Positions 12,031 through 26,180 are shown, counted from the first letter of the stretch. The stretch: DNA of 64,000 nt from Monomorium pharaonis (GCF_013373865.1 NC_050469.1:20328046-20392045), one strand, 5' to 3'. Program-made: numbers and translations. The notes: a model not told the origin generated them from the letters alone.

Positions 12031-12065
12031 ATATATACACACACACATATATATATATATATATT
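12031..12065. repeat. Compound (TA)n(CA)n(TA)n microsatellite
   Basis: Alternating TA, CA and TA units about 35 bp long. Confidence 0.9.
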
Positions 12066-12958
12066 AATATATAAGATTATATTTTATGAAAATTTATATT
12101 TATGTAATTTGCCCATATTAATTTGCGTAAATAGTATGTTGTTACATTTGATAATTGTAGAATCTTTATATTAAAAAAATCAATGTATAATTATATAAAA
12201 TTATGTAAAATAACCAATAACACTACACACATAGAGAAATCATCGAGAAATATTTGTCCAATAATCAAATAATTATATTTTTATTTATTTATTTATTTAT
12301 ATCGTGCAGTGATATTTTTATATAAAAAAATAAGAAAGAGAATAATATTTATCAATAATTTTACAAATGTCGCAAACCGAAGGAATAAATAATTATACGG
12401 GTATCAAGGCACAGGTGTTTCAGGCTTTTCATGTTAATCAGACACTGTGTGTTCTGTTTATACACACGCGCAACGTGTGCGCGCGTACGTACATGTGTAT
12501 AGCGATACATAGCAAAGGAATATGCAAAATAAGTTTCCACGTGCTCGCACATACATTCCCTGCAATATTTCATGCATCAGAAGTAGACGGTATATGTTTC
12601 ATTATGCGATTCTTTTCCTTCTGTGTTTAAAGCAAGTGCTATCAATGAAACAATTATAATTAGCCACAGCTTGGTGTTACTTAATTCAACTTTTAAAATA
12701 GATATCGCATATAAGCATGTAAGTTTCATAATGAGTCTGCATATGCCGCTGCACCTTGAATGTATTATCATGATGGTGTTTCATCATTATTATTACGTTT
12801 ATACAAATTGGTTTGTATCTCTATAGTTCGTTGTGCTCTCTCTTATTATTATCATAATTAAATGCTTGCTTTTACTACGAATAGTACAAATCTACATCAA
12901 TCACGTATATATCAAATTTAATATTATTTGTATTATAAAGTTAATTATATTAATAAAC

Positions 12959-13010
12959 TTTTATAGATTAATATCATATATTTTATAGATTAAGTATTCT
13001 TTTATAGATT
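12959..13010 (+). repeat. Three diverged tandem copies of TTTTATAGATT
   Basis: Copies of TTTTATAGATT begin at 12959, 12981 and 13000, giving a period of about 19-22 bp. It is a small imperfect minisatellite in AT-rich DNA. Confidence 0.75.
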
Positions 13011-13070
13011 GTTATCGAAATATTGCACAGCGGCTTGCGAATTAACTGTTTATATCAGTATCAGACTAAA

Positions 13071-16059
13071 TGGCAATTCGTGCGTTAAGAAGCAATCCGA
13101 CAAGCCTGATGTATCTAGGAGCTGTTGGCGATACCTTAAGTATATTCCACGGTGTATCGTGTAATCTCTGTGTGCCATCGCGACAACCCAACTTAAACTA
13201 GGCACCGTGTAGTCGATGTCCGGTACGCCGTACGGACCTGTCTCTCTCTTTCTTTCTTTTGCCTGCTAAGGGAGTGACATCATCAGCCACCTATGTCCAG
13301 CTCACACCCATCCGACAGTCCACGCACGTACTTTCGTCCAAAAGAACCATTAAAATAAAAATATTGATCTGTCTGAAGTTGAACTTATAAATCAACCGTT
13401 ATCAACAATAATGACACAAACATTATTCTTCACGATCATTTTGCGCCACAAGTGAGAATTTTCTTACATTGTGTCATTTGATTGAAGTCAGATTAAGATA
13501 ATTACAAATAAATAAATTGTAATCGTTATTTCAACACATACTGTCACATTCAAATGTGTATTTATTATTAATTGATAAAGCATTTATTTTTAATTAAATT
13601 TTAAAATTGACTCAATAATTAACGCTAAAACATATAAGGCTATCTTGCCATCTTTTATGAAAGAAAGAGGAAAGCAAAAAAAAGAGAAATATAAGTATAT
13701 GCTTAAATTTTAATTAAAAAAAAAAATAAATATAAATTACATTATAAAAAACAAAAGTTTTTGCTCGCTAATTTATGCTTTCAGTTTGATATATAATTAC
13801 AGTCATCTATTTCGAACCAGAGATACAAATTATGCACGATTCATCACACATATATTTACCGGTTACGAGATCATTACTCGAGACTGACCGTGATCTTACA
13901 TCATCTTATTACCAAGACGCGAACATGTTTATCTTCCAGAAAGTGTCCCAATTAATCTTAATCGCCAACGATGACAGTGAGACAAGAATGAGAATGAGTG
14001 ACATTAGTCATCATTCAACAAAGCTAAATCTAAGTCAGTGAAATGAAGTTTCGCGAAACAGCTAAGATGCGAGGCTTACTTGATCTAGCAAAATAATTCA
14101 TAACTTTCTATTTGAAAGAAAAATAATCTTAACATTGTATATATTTCTCATAATCAGCGTTCTAATTATGATACGTTTAAAATTTTTCACGAAATAAAAA
14201 AAATCTTTTAAAATTTATAATAAAAATGTTTAAAAGTAGATATATTAGAAATAAAATATTTACTTGATACGATTTTTCATTCTTTACATAGTGAAATCAT
14301 TAACAAGTTTTTAATGCTAATATATTTTCATTATTATCATAGCAACAAGTGCTTTATAACTAAATTGCAGTAAAAATCAAATATATACTCGTATAATGAG
14401 AAACTTATCTATTTTAATTAAATGCCACATTTAAAAAATATAGACAAAACTTTTTCATTCTTAATAGATTTTTTATTAAAATCTTTTTATACTACGATAA
14501 TTCTGAATTGCTTGGCAAAATATATGTTCAATTATATATTTTATTTAAAATTATTATTTTATATAAAACATAAGAAAATAATTTGTTAGATAACGTTAAT
14601 TATTATTTAAGCTTTAAAATAAACTTTAAAAATTTTTAAGTACTTAAAAACTTCTTATAATTTCAAAGTAACAGTAACGGAAATCAGAAATTTGCATCAA
14701 CCCTGAAGCCAACGACCTTCAACTGCGAAAACAGCGAGACGTGTTACCGTTAAATTCATTTTACTTGCGTGACATTTTTTATGACTAGTCTAATTTACGG
14801 GGTAGTCATGGAAAAGGTCATTTTAGTTAATACACCAGGTAAGAAAGGAATCGTACAGGTGACGCAATAGCTTTTTTGACCTTGCTCCAAAAACATTTTA
14901 ACACCCTCGCTCGCATGATATATACTTTGTATGCTCGTCACACTTCTTTAATTGGTCAAGCTCCCGTTACATTCCAAAAAAAGTAACGATCTCAACATTT
15001 CTTATGGTTCAGATTATTTCGCAATATGGTAAGTTTTATTTCACCTAAAAGATAGTGCAAATTTATAGCGTAAAAAGATAGAAGTTTCTACAAATTATGA
15101 ATACTTGATTCATCAATCTGAACCACTTGGGAAGAGCAGGGGATGTAATTTATTTTTTAGTATGCATGGTATTTAAAGTACAATTACAAATTTAAATTTT
15201 TTAAAGCAATCAGAAATAATTATTCTTATGATTAGAGTATATATTAGTGGACAATATTTATGGACGTATCTAAAGTTAATCCATAAGATGTACTTAATGC
15301 GTTGCACAATGATCACACGAGTCACGTGCGTGTCGCTATCCGACGGTAACTATGGCGTAATATAGAACTCTATATGTAAGAATTTCTGTTAAATTTAACA
15401 CATTAAATATACGTTTAATTTTTTTAAGTTACTACTATAGCAATAAAAAAATTGATTTAATGTTTATTAACATTTTATTAATATATTTTCAAATATAGAA
15501 AGTATAAACTAAATACTAAAATTAATCAATATCGATATACAATGCATAATATAATTTAGCAATTTAACTTTTGTTTAATAATATATCTAATTAAAAATAA
15601 AAGTCAAAGAAATTATTATTTTCTGAGATATATAATTATAAAAATCATACGTATAAAAATCATTAAAATTTCTAAAATTATAATTAATAAAAGTTTATCA
15701 ATCGCAAATTAATAAATTCTATAAAAGTTAATATATGACAACTCTGAACAAAATATAATACAATGTATAATAAAAGAATTATTTTCTTTTACAAATCATT
15801 AAGCAATATATGACATATTTATCGTGATTTTATTATATCAAACCAACTTGAGAGATATAATAATTTCAGATATGTTGCATTATCAAATAAAGACAAGAAT
15901 AACTCATTTTTATTTCTGATGTATACAAACTGTTCTAAATTTTTGATGATATGTGTGTATCTGTAAGGTATGTGTTTATCTGTAAAGATGTTTTGATAAA
16001 AAAATAGAAGAAACATCAGTTTAAAGCGACTTCTGCTCAACTACAAATTACAGATAAGA
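13071..16059. other. Mostly AT-rich non-coding DNA
   Basis: The 13,080-13,330 part is moderately GC-rich; the rest is AT-rich. Apart from a tiny ORF with donor-like sites (14808-14870) I see nothing. The frames at 13832-14041 and 15819-16040 are unremarkable. Confidence 0.55.
14808..14870 (+). CDS. Very short ORF carrying two donor-like sites
   Basis: ATG at 14808 opens 20 codons (MEKVILVNTPGKKGIVQVTQ) ending at TAG. The frame holds CACCAG/GTAAGA (GT at 14839) and GTACAG/GTGACG, so a short first exon M-E-K-V-I-L-V-N-T-P is conceivable. It may equally be chance. Confidence 0.1.
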   Translation: MEKVILVNTPGKKGIVQVTQ

Positions 16060-16660
16060 TACTTGGTCATGCGCCGTTCTTTCTTCCAAGATTCAAGACC
16101 TGGCAGGCCCTTTTATCATCTAAGGTTTGTTAAGTTTCGGGCGACACTTATCTTCAGGCCGCGGGCACTCGGCCGGCACTTTTGGGGGGTTGCGAAACCG
16201 AGAAAGGGCGCAGATCGTGGACCACAAGTAGAGACACGACAAAAGGGGGTTTCTTCGGTCGAAGAGGGAGGACCGCTAAGGTGTCGCAGAGTTAGAAGAG
16301 GGATGGAAGACCCAGGGTCGAGCAAGAACGCAAGAGGGCAAGAGGCATCGGATGACATCGCGACGCCCGAGGCTCCCTGAGCAAGTTCTCGAAAGTGTCG
16401 GCTAAACTGATATGAGAAATGGTCGCTTCGTGCTGCCCGTAGGGGATGAAGCAGCCAAGCTATACCTATTCGTTATATGGTCGGGAAACGCTCAAGCACC
16501 TCGAGTATTCGTAAACCCCTTCATCCGATACAAGGACAAGCGATGCGCAACTACTCTACATATTTCTTCTAATATAAAGAAAAACCGCCGTCTAGTGAAT
16601 TTCGAGTATGTGTTTACGCTATTTTCAATATTATCGCCGAATATTACAGTATAATTACCG
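16060..16660. other. GC-rich island in AT-rich flanks
   Basis: The base composition changes abruptly at about 16,060 and back at 16,600. Open frames on both strands (16063-16380 plus, 16116-16358 minus) are arginine/proline/glycine-rich and compositional. No splice pair or promoter motif was found. Confidence 0.35.
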
Positions 16661-18294
16661 CATTTCTTGAATATTATAATTATAAATATTATTTTTCTGT
16701 AATATATACGGCTTAAGAATCGATTAAATCAAGCAATATTGTAGATACCAAGTAGCTTTTATTTTCACTTTATAGATGCGATACGTAATGTTAGAATAAT
16801 GCGACAAAACGATAAGTTGATGAAGAGAAAATTACTGATTGTAAGATTTAGTCCCTCATATATCTCTACAACTAAAATAATTTAAAAAAAAACTTTATTT
16901 ATATCGATTTTACGCGTTTTATGATGCAGTGTTTTACAGGCTTTATGACACTTCATCTCTTTACATTTTATTTTACGGATTATACTGCAATTATGCAAAC
17001 TATATCGCATTTCGAAAATGGAGTCATTTAAATTCGCGAAAATTTCCAAGATTAAAAACGCAAAATAAACGAATAAATCTCATTTAAAAGCAACAAAATA
17101 GAAATTGATTTATTATATTTTTATACTACTTTTAATATTAACAAAATCCGTTATATAGCTACGTCTTGTTGACGTCCACAAGTTTCTCGATGTTGTCAGG
17201 TGGTTCAACATTTAATGTTTAACATATCCAACTGAACTACAGTTTGATAACTTTCTGCAACTTTCTGGGGTGTGCATAGATAGGCTTGGTAAGAGGAAGA
17301 TGACGCACGAGAAAGTCTAAAGGATTGCATTGGTGGGGGTAAAGGAACGCTTATCACCGCCTGCAGCCGCGCCGACCGTCGGATCCTTATTTATGGCCTC
17401 CGTCAGGCGTCGGTGCGGTATACACTATACCTATTTTACCCTCAGGTTCTCCGATACTAAACTCACTTTATTTTTGGACGGATAGCTCTCCCTTCCTCAC
17501 TTGAAAAATCAAAAACATCTACTAAGCGTCAGCTTTTGTAGGAAAATCAAAATAAATTTTTAGAAACTATTTCTTTGCAATCCATTAAAATTAGACAATC
17601 TAAACATCTTTTCATGAATAAAAAATTTGTTTTTATTCGTTATGCTTCGTAATGTCTAAATGTCGGTTTAAACAAAGTCTTTTGTTGGATACATTGTAGA
17701 AATCTATAGAATAGAGTGAGAAATTTGATTATTAACTTTCCAGGGCAAATGCGCATTTAATAATGCATTTTACACATAAATAAACGTTTTAAACATCATC
17801 TTACAGAAATAATTTTCCTTATGATTAAATCCATGTATTTATCTTGCACGCATGTATTATCAACGTGAAGAAATAACATACAATTCTAACTCATGACTAT
17901 GTTGCGAAAGACTATTTGAGTTAACATGTATATTGTAAGGACTAAGTATGTGTTTGTATATGTTTAAGAAGGTTAACCTATTCAAATGACATGACGAATT
18001 CTTTGCATGTGTAACGTTTACGAACAGCTGGGTTGAAATAAACAGAATAAACTACATTTTTGTCGCATTAATAAACAAACAAACTTAGAAACGGGTATCC
18101 AAGTATATATACATATTGTATAATATGCTCATTTGTCAGAATAATTATTATAAAAACGTTTCAAATATCACGAGACGAGCATTCATGTAAATAAAGCAAT
18201 ATATAATGTGTATCGTGATGTAATCCAATTTAAAATCGATAAGAGAATAATCTAAAGGAATATCAAGTAGGAGTCAGCCCGTTATATAGCAGCT
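16661..18294. other. AT-rich DNA with a small GC patch
   Basis: The sequence is AT-rich except for 17,160-17,500, which carries CGCCGAC near 17371 and an imperfect inverted GTCGGTGCG near 17411. No gene was recognised. Confidence 0.5.
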
Positions 18295-18970
18295 CTAACT
18301 GACTAACGGAGCATGTGCGCTGCGTAAAGTTTTGGCGGGAGGCCGATCTCTATAACCTTTGACAGCTTCAGCTTCTGGCACGCTTACATGTCCGCGTAGC
18401 TCTAGGAGTCGCGTGAACAAAACAACGCTTATTTCCGGGCTTTGTGACAATGTTAAACTATACTGACGACTTACCAGTAACGGCCCACACGAGATCAACG
18501 ATCGATCGAAGTCTTTGCGGAAAAATAGTCCGCGCACGTTCCTTGCAGCTCATGATAGCGCCTGTTCGAGCTCGCTTTCCCCGATTTGTCGCAGCTCCAT
18601 CCGCTTACTCCGAATTTTGACGTTTACTGCGTCGTCTTCGAGTCTCCTCTCGCGCCTCCTCGGTTTTTGTCGCTCGGTAGACGGGCGGAGTCGCCGCCAG
18701 AATATGATCCCGCGGTCGTCGTACCGCTGGTTACGAAACCGAGTCCTCCTCGTCCGACAGGGATCGCCCGATTGTACCCCCGGCGGAGAACGAAGGATGG
18801 AGACGTCGTCCTCGCACAGGATGAAAAACCGCGTGTGTCGCGGTGGATCTCATCCACCACCTCGCGCGGAGGTTTCGCGGAGGTTTCGCCTTCGAGGCTC
18901 GCCGACTCTCCGAGTTCTCGGGGACGCTCTTTCACCGACCAAAGCAAACTTGTTGGATGGCAATACGTGA
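18295..18970 (-). other. Candidate 5' exon region (minus), with an opposing plus donor
   Basis: This CpG-rich block ends on the minus strand at a good donor, TTACTG/GTAAGTCG (last exon base 18475). An ATG at 18553 would give MSCKERARTIFPQRLRSIVD before the donor, and another frame is also open, so it may be untranslated. On the plus strand a donor-like AATAC/GTGAGT lies at 18966/18967. The long frames on both strands (18586-18975 plus, 18624-18947 minus) overlap and look compositional. With the GAGA arrays and promoter motifs to the right, a minus-strand first exon is the favoured reading. Confidence 0.35.
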
Positions 18971-19043
18971 GTTAAATGTTCACCGCGGATGGTTTACGGC
19001 CCGATAGTCCCCACCTCATGCCGCCACGCGGCGCTGCCTCCGT

Positions 19044-19105
19044 TCTCTCTCTCTCTCTTTCTGCCTCTCCTCGTGCTTCGGTCCCACTACTACTGCCGGC
19101 TACAG

Positions 19106-19136
<31 letters not shown>
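19044..19136. repeat. Interrupted (CT)n tracts
   Basis: CT runs at 19044-19058 and 19108-19136 lie within a CpG-rich block. On the minus strand they read GAGAG, the core bound by GAGA factor in insects. Confidence 0.9.
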
Positions 19137-19649
<513 letters not shown>

Positions 19650-19901
19650 CCGCTCCTTTCTTTCTCTCACTCTTTCTCTCTTTCGCGCTTATATGTTCTA
19701 TATTGGTCTTCCTCTTCTCTCCTGCTTTAAGCATCGCTTTCCTTTCACGATATGTGTATAAACCATCCTTGTTTCTTGCGAGCAATATTTTCATCCCTTT
19801 CCGATATTGCGCTCGCGCTCTTCAAGGATAAGTCGATGTCTCTGTCGCGCGCGCGTGCGTCCTTCCCCTCTTTGCTTCCTCTACTTTTGATCGGTCTCTC
19901 A

Positions 19902-19904
<3 letters not shown>

Positions 19905-19959
<55 letters not shown>

Positions 19960-19976
19960 TTCTCTCTCGCTCTCCC
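19905..19976. repeat. (CT)n microsatellite with interruptions
   Basis: A pure CT run to about 19951, then CT with TTT and CGC interruptions to 19976. Confidence 0.95.
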
Positions 19977-20035
19977 CTCCCTTCATCTCTCCCTCTTGAC
20001 CCCTCCTCGCCGCTGACTTTGTACACTCACAAGGA

Positions 20036-20090
20036 TGGCCACGATGACGTAACGAAACACGTGACTATCGTTTAGCCAATGGCGGATAGT
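20036..20090 (-). promoter_or_regulatory. Candidate promoter: CRE, E-box and CCAAT
   Basis: Within 40 bases lie a CRE-type TGACGTAA (20045-20052), a CACGTG E-box (20058-20063) and GCCAATGGCGG, with CCAAT at 20076-20080. They sit to the right of the GAGA-rich block and of the minus-strand donor at 18475, which is the expected order for a minus-strand promoter. The motifs are directly seen. Orientation and activity are inferred, and CCAAT and CRE sites work either way round. Confidence 0.45.
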
Positions 20091-20129
20091 TAGTTCAAAT
20101 CTCGCGGGCACCAAAGACCCCACCTAGCG

Positions 20130-20995
20130 CTTCATCTTCAGGACTGGTTATCATCGAATGTACATGCAGGATTGAGCCATTACCTGGTGCTTGGCGTTAT
20201 AGGTATAATTATATAGCGTCGCGATACACATCGAGTAATGGTGATTTGTAGTCGCTTCTCCGCACATATACATACACAATTCTCTCTGTAACCACGTGGT
20301 GGACACGTTACATATGGTACGTTGTCTACTGCTATAGATTTTCCGACAAAGTATCGATGAGCACATTTTACTTTATCTTAATAAATTTTGTTTTCACAAT
20401 CGCTTTCTTAATTATTTACAAATTTTCTTTTAAAAGTTATAGCAAGTTATTTTCAAACATATGTTAAAAGATGTAATAAATACAAAAAAAAGAAAAAAAA
20501 ATACGAATCTGTTTCGAAAGTGTATTTTACATAGGCTGAAGAAAGCTATAGCAAGAAATGCCATGAATCAGTAAACGTGATGTCTACTGAAACCTCATTC
20601 GGCGCAGCTTGAATAATTTAGAAAAGTCAATTCGCACGACGTCCCATTAATTTGAATTCGCACGAGAATAAACTCTGCGCTGCGAAATTGCGTTTCGCCA
20701 TGCGGCCAATTCCGCTTCTGGCGAAATTTAAATCGAGCCCACCTAAACTCGGCACCGAATTTAGAGTTGGAAGCGCCCGGTGGACCATGCGTGCGCTGCA
20801 GTCACCGTCGGCGCATACATCATCCGATATTTATTTGTCTCTCTTCCTGAAGAATTTAAAGCGTGTGGAAGCTCCTACTTTTTTCGTCCGGCCACAGCAA
20901 TGAACAGTTTTGGAGAAGATACCGTTATTATGGCGTATGACGCAACGAATGGTATCGCGCGCGACAAGTCCGATATATTGAACAATAAATAATGC
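20130..20995. other. Moderately GC-rich DNA, possible regulatory element
   Basis: The 20,590-20,960 part is GC-moderate with open plus-strand frames (20652-20903 and 20780-20992) that have no known motif. Confidence 0.35.
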
Positions 20996-22143
20996 CGAGA
21001 CATAAAATCGATGAATTGGAACCCGGGCTCCTTCGCTTTGTGTGTTTGTTTTTGCTAGACAACATTAAATCCACAAACCCTACAAGTACACAAAACAAAT
21101 AAAACAGTATATTTGTAAAAAAAAAGAAAAATATAAACGTGACAGTTAAGATATATTCTGGAGATTATATCGCTTTCGTAAATATTATGAAGAATATTTT
21201 GCAAGCAACTTCATACAATACTCATAAATTTCGTGAATAGTTTATCACTAAAAGATTCAATACATCAGAATTAAAACCAATTTTTATTCATTCCGTTAAA
21301 TAATTGTTAAAACGTAATAAACGTACCGTATATGGGAAACATTAATTTTTTATAACTTTTTCAATAGTAAAGATGATAAAGATAAATGGTTTCAGTAGCT
21401 ATAAACAAATGTGATTAATGTAATAAATCGCGGAGCCACGTGGCTGCAGAGACGTTTCTGAGAGTTAAGATGGAGTTAGGAAATCCGAGTACGCATTTGC
21501 CGTTTGACGGAATGTTATTGCGGCCATAATCGCAGGCGCCAACAGGTGCGAGCCCAGCACAAGCCTATACGTGAGTGTATGTGTGAGCATGCAGTACTAC
21601 GTCTGTGAGTCGGTATACCTATATTATCGCCATAGGGCAATAAAGACCCCCATCCCTATAATCTGTGGCGGAAACAATAACTAAACAGGCAGGCAAGCCA
21701 GCCAACCGGCACTGATCCAGTACCAGTCATTTATAATGCTAATGGTTATAGGACTGTCAATATTTTGACATTTTACTTCTTTAAACAATTTTTTTCATTT
21801 TTAAAATGTTTTTTATAAGTAATTATCGTTTATTATTATAATACTTTTAATTATATTAAAAATTTAATTATAAATACGACTTACATATGTTAGTGCTAAA
21901 ATATGACGAAATCTATGAAGTTAATATTAACTGCGTTTGGAAAATGATATAATAAAACACATATGGTATAAAAAGATTCAAAATTAATTTCAAATTATAT
22001 TCAGAGTAAATTTATATTTCGAAAGCCTCGTAAAATAAATAAATATATATATATATATAGTATGTTATAGGTTGGTTCTATAATTTCTATGAGTTTATAT
22101 CACTAATCACTATTTATAAATCGATATTATTATAGTCTAAATC

Positions 22144-22217
22144 TTATAACTCCAATATTATAATCCATTCCAATATTATAACTCCAATAAATATTTTTAA
22201 CATCCATATGTTAAAAA
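22144..22217. repeat. Tandem TCCAATATTATAA plus adjacent hairpin
   Basis: TCCAATATTATAA occurs at 22151-22163 and 22169-22181, an 18-bp spacing, inside a longer TTATAACTCC repeat. It is followed by a perfect 10-bp hairpin, TTTTTAACAT/ATGTTAAAAA with a 4-nt loop (22194-22217). It may be a decayed small element. Confidence 0.7.
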
Positions 22218-22380
22218 TGGCAAGTATTACACTCTAATTTTAATATCACGCTCATTCATATACACTTTGTATTTTAAAAACATTTTGAATACAAAGAAAA
22301 ATACGTAAAAAATATCGTATTATGTACGTATTACTCTCTTATATAATATGTATAATATATATATATTTCTTATATCATTT

Positions 22381-22402
22381 ATATATATATATATATATAT
22401 AT
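22381..22402. repeat. (AT)11 tract
   Basis: Pure alternating AT. Confidence 0.9.
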
Positions 22403-22440
22403 GTTATAAAAAAATACATATTTATCTCACAAGATATTTC

Positions 22441-22900
22441 CACATATCTTCCACCTCGATCTACTTTCTTATCACAGGGAAATTGTCCCTCCCGTAGTGG
22501 CAAGACGCCCGACTCCCTCAGCGTTAGGAAGAAAGAGAGAAAAAAGGGAGTTAAGAGGGCATACTGGGGAAGAAACGGTGACGAGAGGAGGGAGGATGTT
22601 CACTCCTCTAAGGAACAGTCGTACATTACTGCCCGCGAAAAAAGACCATCCACAGGACGTTTAATTTCCAAAGCCCTTCCGCTCGCCAGCTCCATTCACC
22701 GCGTCCCTGAATCCACGAGCATTGCATGAATTCCGTCATTCAGAGCCCACCCTCTCTCACTGCTCTCTCTGTACCTCTTCAGACTTACGACTTCGAGGCA
22801 CGACGACGAAAAGCGCCATCGTGTGCAATCTTCCCTATGATATCACCTCTGACCCTCCGACATATAGAATTACTAGGGTTAAAGAGGGTTCGTTCTAATA
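22441..22900. other. GC-moderate island
   Basis: The open plus-strand frame 22322-22729 crosses the AT tract and is not protein-like. The right half is pyrimidine-rich. No gene was recognised. Confidence 0.35.
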
Positions 22901-24310
22901 TGGCGAATATTTATACTATCCTAAATATAATTATAAAAACATAATGCAAACTTTTAATAATGTTTAGCGCGTCTATGAAATATATGAAACACTTCTATAA
23001 GTAAACAAATATCATTATTTTAATTAAGTTATACATATCACGATATTATCTCTTATTATTGATTTCAAATACGCTTTTGCTAAAATTGTGAGTTAAAAAT
23101 TAATATTTCTCTCAAATATTTTGATTGCACAAATATGCTAAAAATGTACATATATTAATAATGTAAACTGTTAAATAATAAATTTTTTTAAGCATATTTC
23201 CTTTTTTATTGTTAAGTGAAAAAGATATAATAATTTCTTTTGTTTTGTATCACGCAAGAGTGCATGATTAAATTAATTCATTGAAGCAATTCAGGAAGTA
23301 TTACTTGTTGCTTTTACAACTACATAACAACTATATGACAAGTAATAGTTAAAGAGTTTAATCATAGAATATTTTAAACAAAATAAAGACAAACAAAAAC
23401 AAAAATGGAGAATTAATAAAAAATTGTTGTAATAACATATTTTGATGTATCTGTTCTCTCAATATTTCCTTCCGTCAATCTTGGAATTAAATATCTGTGG
23501 ATGCTAAAACATATTTACTTTCCGCGTCATTGAACGCTGCGATTTTTACCGCAAGCAATCATGTAAGTTTTGAAAATCGTCGGGTTAACCTAACGGCGCT
23601 ATAAAATCTGGATTCTGGCGGCACGCGCACCCATCCCCCCGTTGCCACCCGCTCTATGGAATATAACCCTCCACGAGTCTCCACACCACGATAACCTAGC
23701 GACACTTCTTCCGCTACGTATATCCTCATTTGTCTACCGTGTTTTACAACTCGAGTCTCGCTTCACGACCGCTAAACGTGACGGATGCCTAGATTCACAT
23801 TTTCCTACAAATCATGAGCTCACAACCTACGTGTGTTTTACAAAGAACTCGTTATTTAGCTAAATGTATTGGATTCACATTTACACACTTACGGCTCTCT
23901 CGCTTCTTCGTTTCAAAGGCCGCGCTGTAGAATAATAAGATATTTTATTATTGTATTAATTGTTTTAATTCAAGTAAAAACACAGAATTATAATCTTGCA
24001 ATATTTATATTAATTAATTATTGCTTCATTTAAAGAAAATTTATCAGCCCATCGTAACAAATTTTTACATCACATAAAAGACATCTTCCGACAAAGAGAA
24101 AATGTGTTATCTTGTCATATATTGTATACTGTTTATAAAAAATTTTTATTTTAATGTTTTTTTGTAATAATGTATTTCAAGATTAAGAAAATTATGTCTC
24201 AATTACAATTATTTTTTGCGATGGCTATTATAAACCGATGTTATTAAAAAAAAATTAAGCAAATTTTTATGCAAACTTTTATAGAGGGTGAGAAGAAATG
24301 CAGTTTTAAG
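22901..24310. other. AT-rich non-coding DNA
   Basis: AT-rich throughout except a small GC patch at 23,570-23,900 with an unremarkable frame (23642-23863). Confidence 0.55.
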
Positions 24311-24720
24311 TACTTTAACCCGCGGCGACCAGGGAAAGGGTGTTTCTTGAGATGTTACCGGAACTGCCTCTTGTTTACAATGGGAAACAAAGTTTACGCG
24401 GTCGGGATTAATCTTCGAGCAAGGCGTCCGTGGGGTCTCCAAACGGCGTCAGGATCAGCAAGATCCCTAATGAATCTAGGCAAAGGACCCTCGAGAGTCG
24501 GGATCTTGACTTTTGAGAGGGCGCAGCCAACTTCGATGTTGGTCTCGTGGTAGCCAAGACTTGGTCCTGAGTTTCCAACGAGCCAAGGAATACCTTCCAT
24601 GTTCCATGAACTTTCGAATACTCGCATTTACCCACGCATCTGCAACTGCATGGAAAGCAACTGCGGATACTCTATCGTATTCGCAGGCTAATACATTTCT
24701 CATGTTTTATTAACTACTTC
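24311..24720. other. GC-moderate island with frames on both strands
   Basis: Several overlapping frames on both strands (24269-24553 and 24513-24713 plus; three on the minus strand) indicate composition rather than a gene. No splice pair stands out. Confidence 0.35.
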
Positions 24721-25380
24721 CCACCTTTAGTTGGATGCCCATAGTACTTATATTTTTTATTGTACTTGTTAATTAATGTCATTAGCGCTAACAGGTTGAT
24801 TTAACTTAGCTATATTTAACTTTAAATTGATTGATTTTTTTATGCTACGAATATTAAATAATATATACATATATAGTGGATTTTGATTTGTAGATACATA
24901 TCTCTATTAATTTTGCAAACGTAGATAATGAAAATTATCATGCACATCTAGTCTCAGTTTAGAATGCTAATTGATAATGCTTTCGCGTACGCTTTATGCT
25001 TCGCATCCAACGTAATTATAGTTATACTTGTTGACCACGTCCATTTTCACCATGATGGTTACGAGTTGGTTGCATTATGGTTGACCAAATGATTTGATGT
25101 AGCAACCACAAATGTAACCACAGATTGATGTTAGTATCCATTCGGTTTTGCAATAGCTACTAACGCGTTCGCACAAAAAAGTAGCTACAAGCTATTTAAA
25201 TGTAATTTTATATATAAATTTTTTTTTGTGAAAATATTGTGTTAACTTAATAAAAATATCAGCAGCATTAATAAGTGAATAAAAATCTTTTTTTTCTAGC
25301 ATTTTAACGTAAACAGTATAAAGAGTATCAGAGACGATTGTAATGCTGCCTATAAATAAACGGAGCTACATGAAAGGTGA
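24721..25380. other. AT-rich DNA with an imperfect inverted repeat
   Basis: Between about 25,050 and 25,135, GGTTAC...GGTTGC recurs inverted as GCAACC...GTAACC. This could be a decayed short inverted-repeat element. Otherwise nothing was seen. Confidence 0.4.
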
Positions 25381-26180
25381 CAAAGCGTGTGTGACGATCA
25401 AACTCACGGGAGTTTCTCGCGCGTAAATAAATGGTGGCGGAGCATGGAATTATCAGTTCCGTGCTGCCACCGCCAACACCGTAGGCAGATAGCGTATAGT
25501 CCACGGCCCTGGTCGCGAGGGTCTTCATCTTTCCTCCGTCTCGCCGCCCACTCGCGAAGACATGCTCAGGTACGTCGAAGTAACAGGGGGCGGGAGGATG
25601 GGTTAGAGACAGAGAAAGAGTATAAAGTTCTTTGGACACGCGGGAGCAGCGCATACGCAACCATGGTATCAGGTATAGCGCAGTGGCAAGCCAGCGTGTT
25701 GGCGATAAATCATGGGTTACCACATTGTAGCCCAGTAAATCATCGGACGCGGGGAACGCGAGAGCTTCCCAGCGTGAAATGAAACGAATTCATCTCTGTC
25801 ATCCCCCACTACGTGCTTCCATCCACCTCTCTTTCCACTCCCTTTCCCTCTCTTACGCTCCCACTGTCGCTCTTTCTTCCACTTCCTCCCTCCAGTCCAC
25901 CCTTCTCTGCACCTCATCTACTACCATCCCTCAATTCGCCCCCACCATGCCCCTCCCCGCGCGTCCGCGTGTTTTCTATCCTCCGCACGCAACTGGCTAG
26001 GGTAGATAGTTATATATAATATCGGTCCCACCCATCTACCCCCATTCACAGTCCTTTCGAGAGAATCGTCAGGAATCTTTCACATAAACGAATTTTTCTT
26101 TCGGCGGCATTTCGGGCATCGCGTCATATTTACTCGAGTATCCTTCCGTCAACCATCTTTGAACCATATAATTCCAACAA
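25381..26180. other. GC-rich island with a pyrimidine-biased half
   Basis: From 25,796 to 25,975 the plus strand is overwhelmingly C and T without being a pure microsatellite. A donor-like CTCAG/GTACGT occurs near 25570. Frames on both strands are compositional. Confidence 0.35.

Larger units (their letters stand above)
11329..13070. other. AT-rich non-coding DNA
   Basis: It contains an (AT)10 tract at 11451-11471, a compound (CA)n(TA)n tract and a short tandem repeat listed below. The open frames at 12361-12826 on both strands show no known motif. Confidence 0.55.
20996..22440. other. AT-rich DNA with short repeats
   Basis: A 21,420-21,740 patch is moderately GC-rich. The remainder is AT-rich and holds the short tandem repeat, hairpin and AT tract listed below. 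Confidence 0.5.

Noticed and set aside
18586..18975. 129-codon frame in the CpG-rich block as a protein
   Set aside because: Overlapping frames are open on both strands, no domain is recognisable, and the composition explains it.
23570..23600. Telomere-like TTAGG / AACCTAA repeat
   Set aside because: Only one unit is present; there is no array anywhere in the window.
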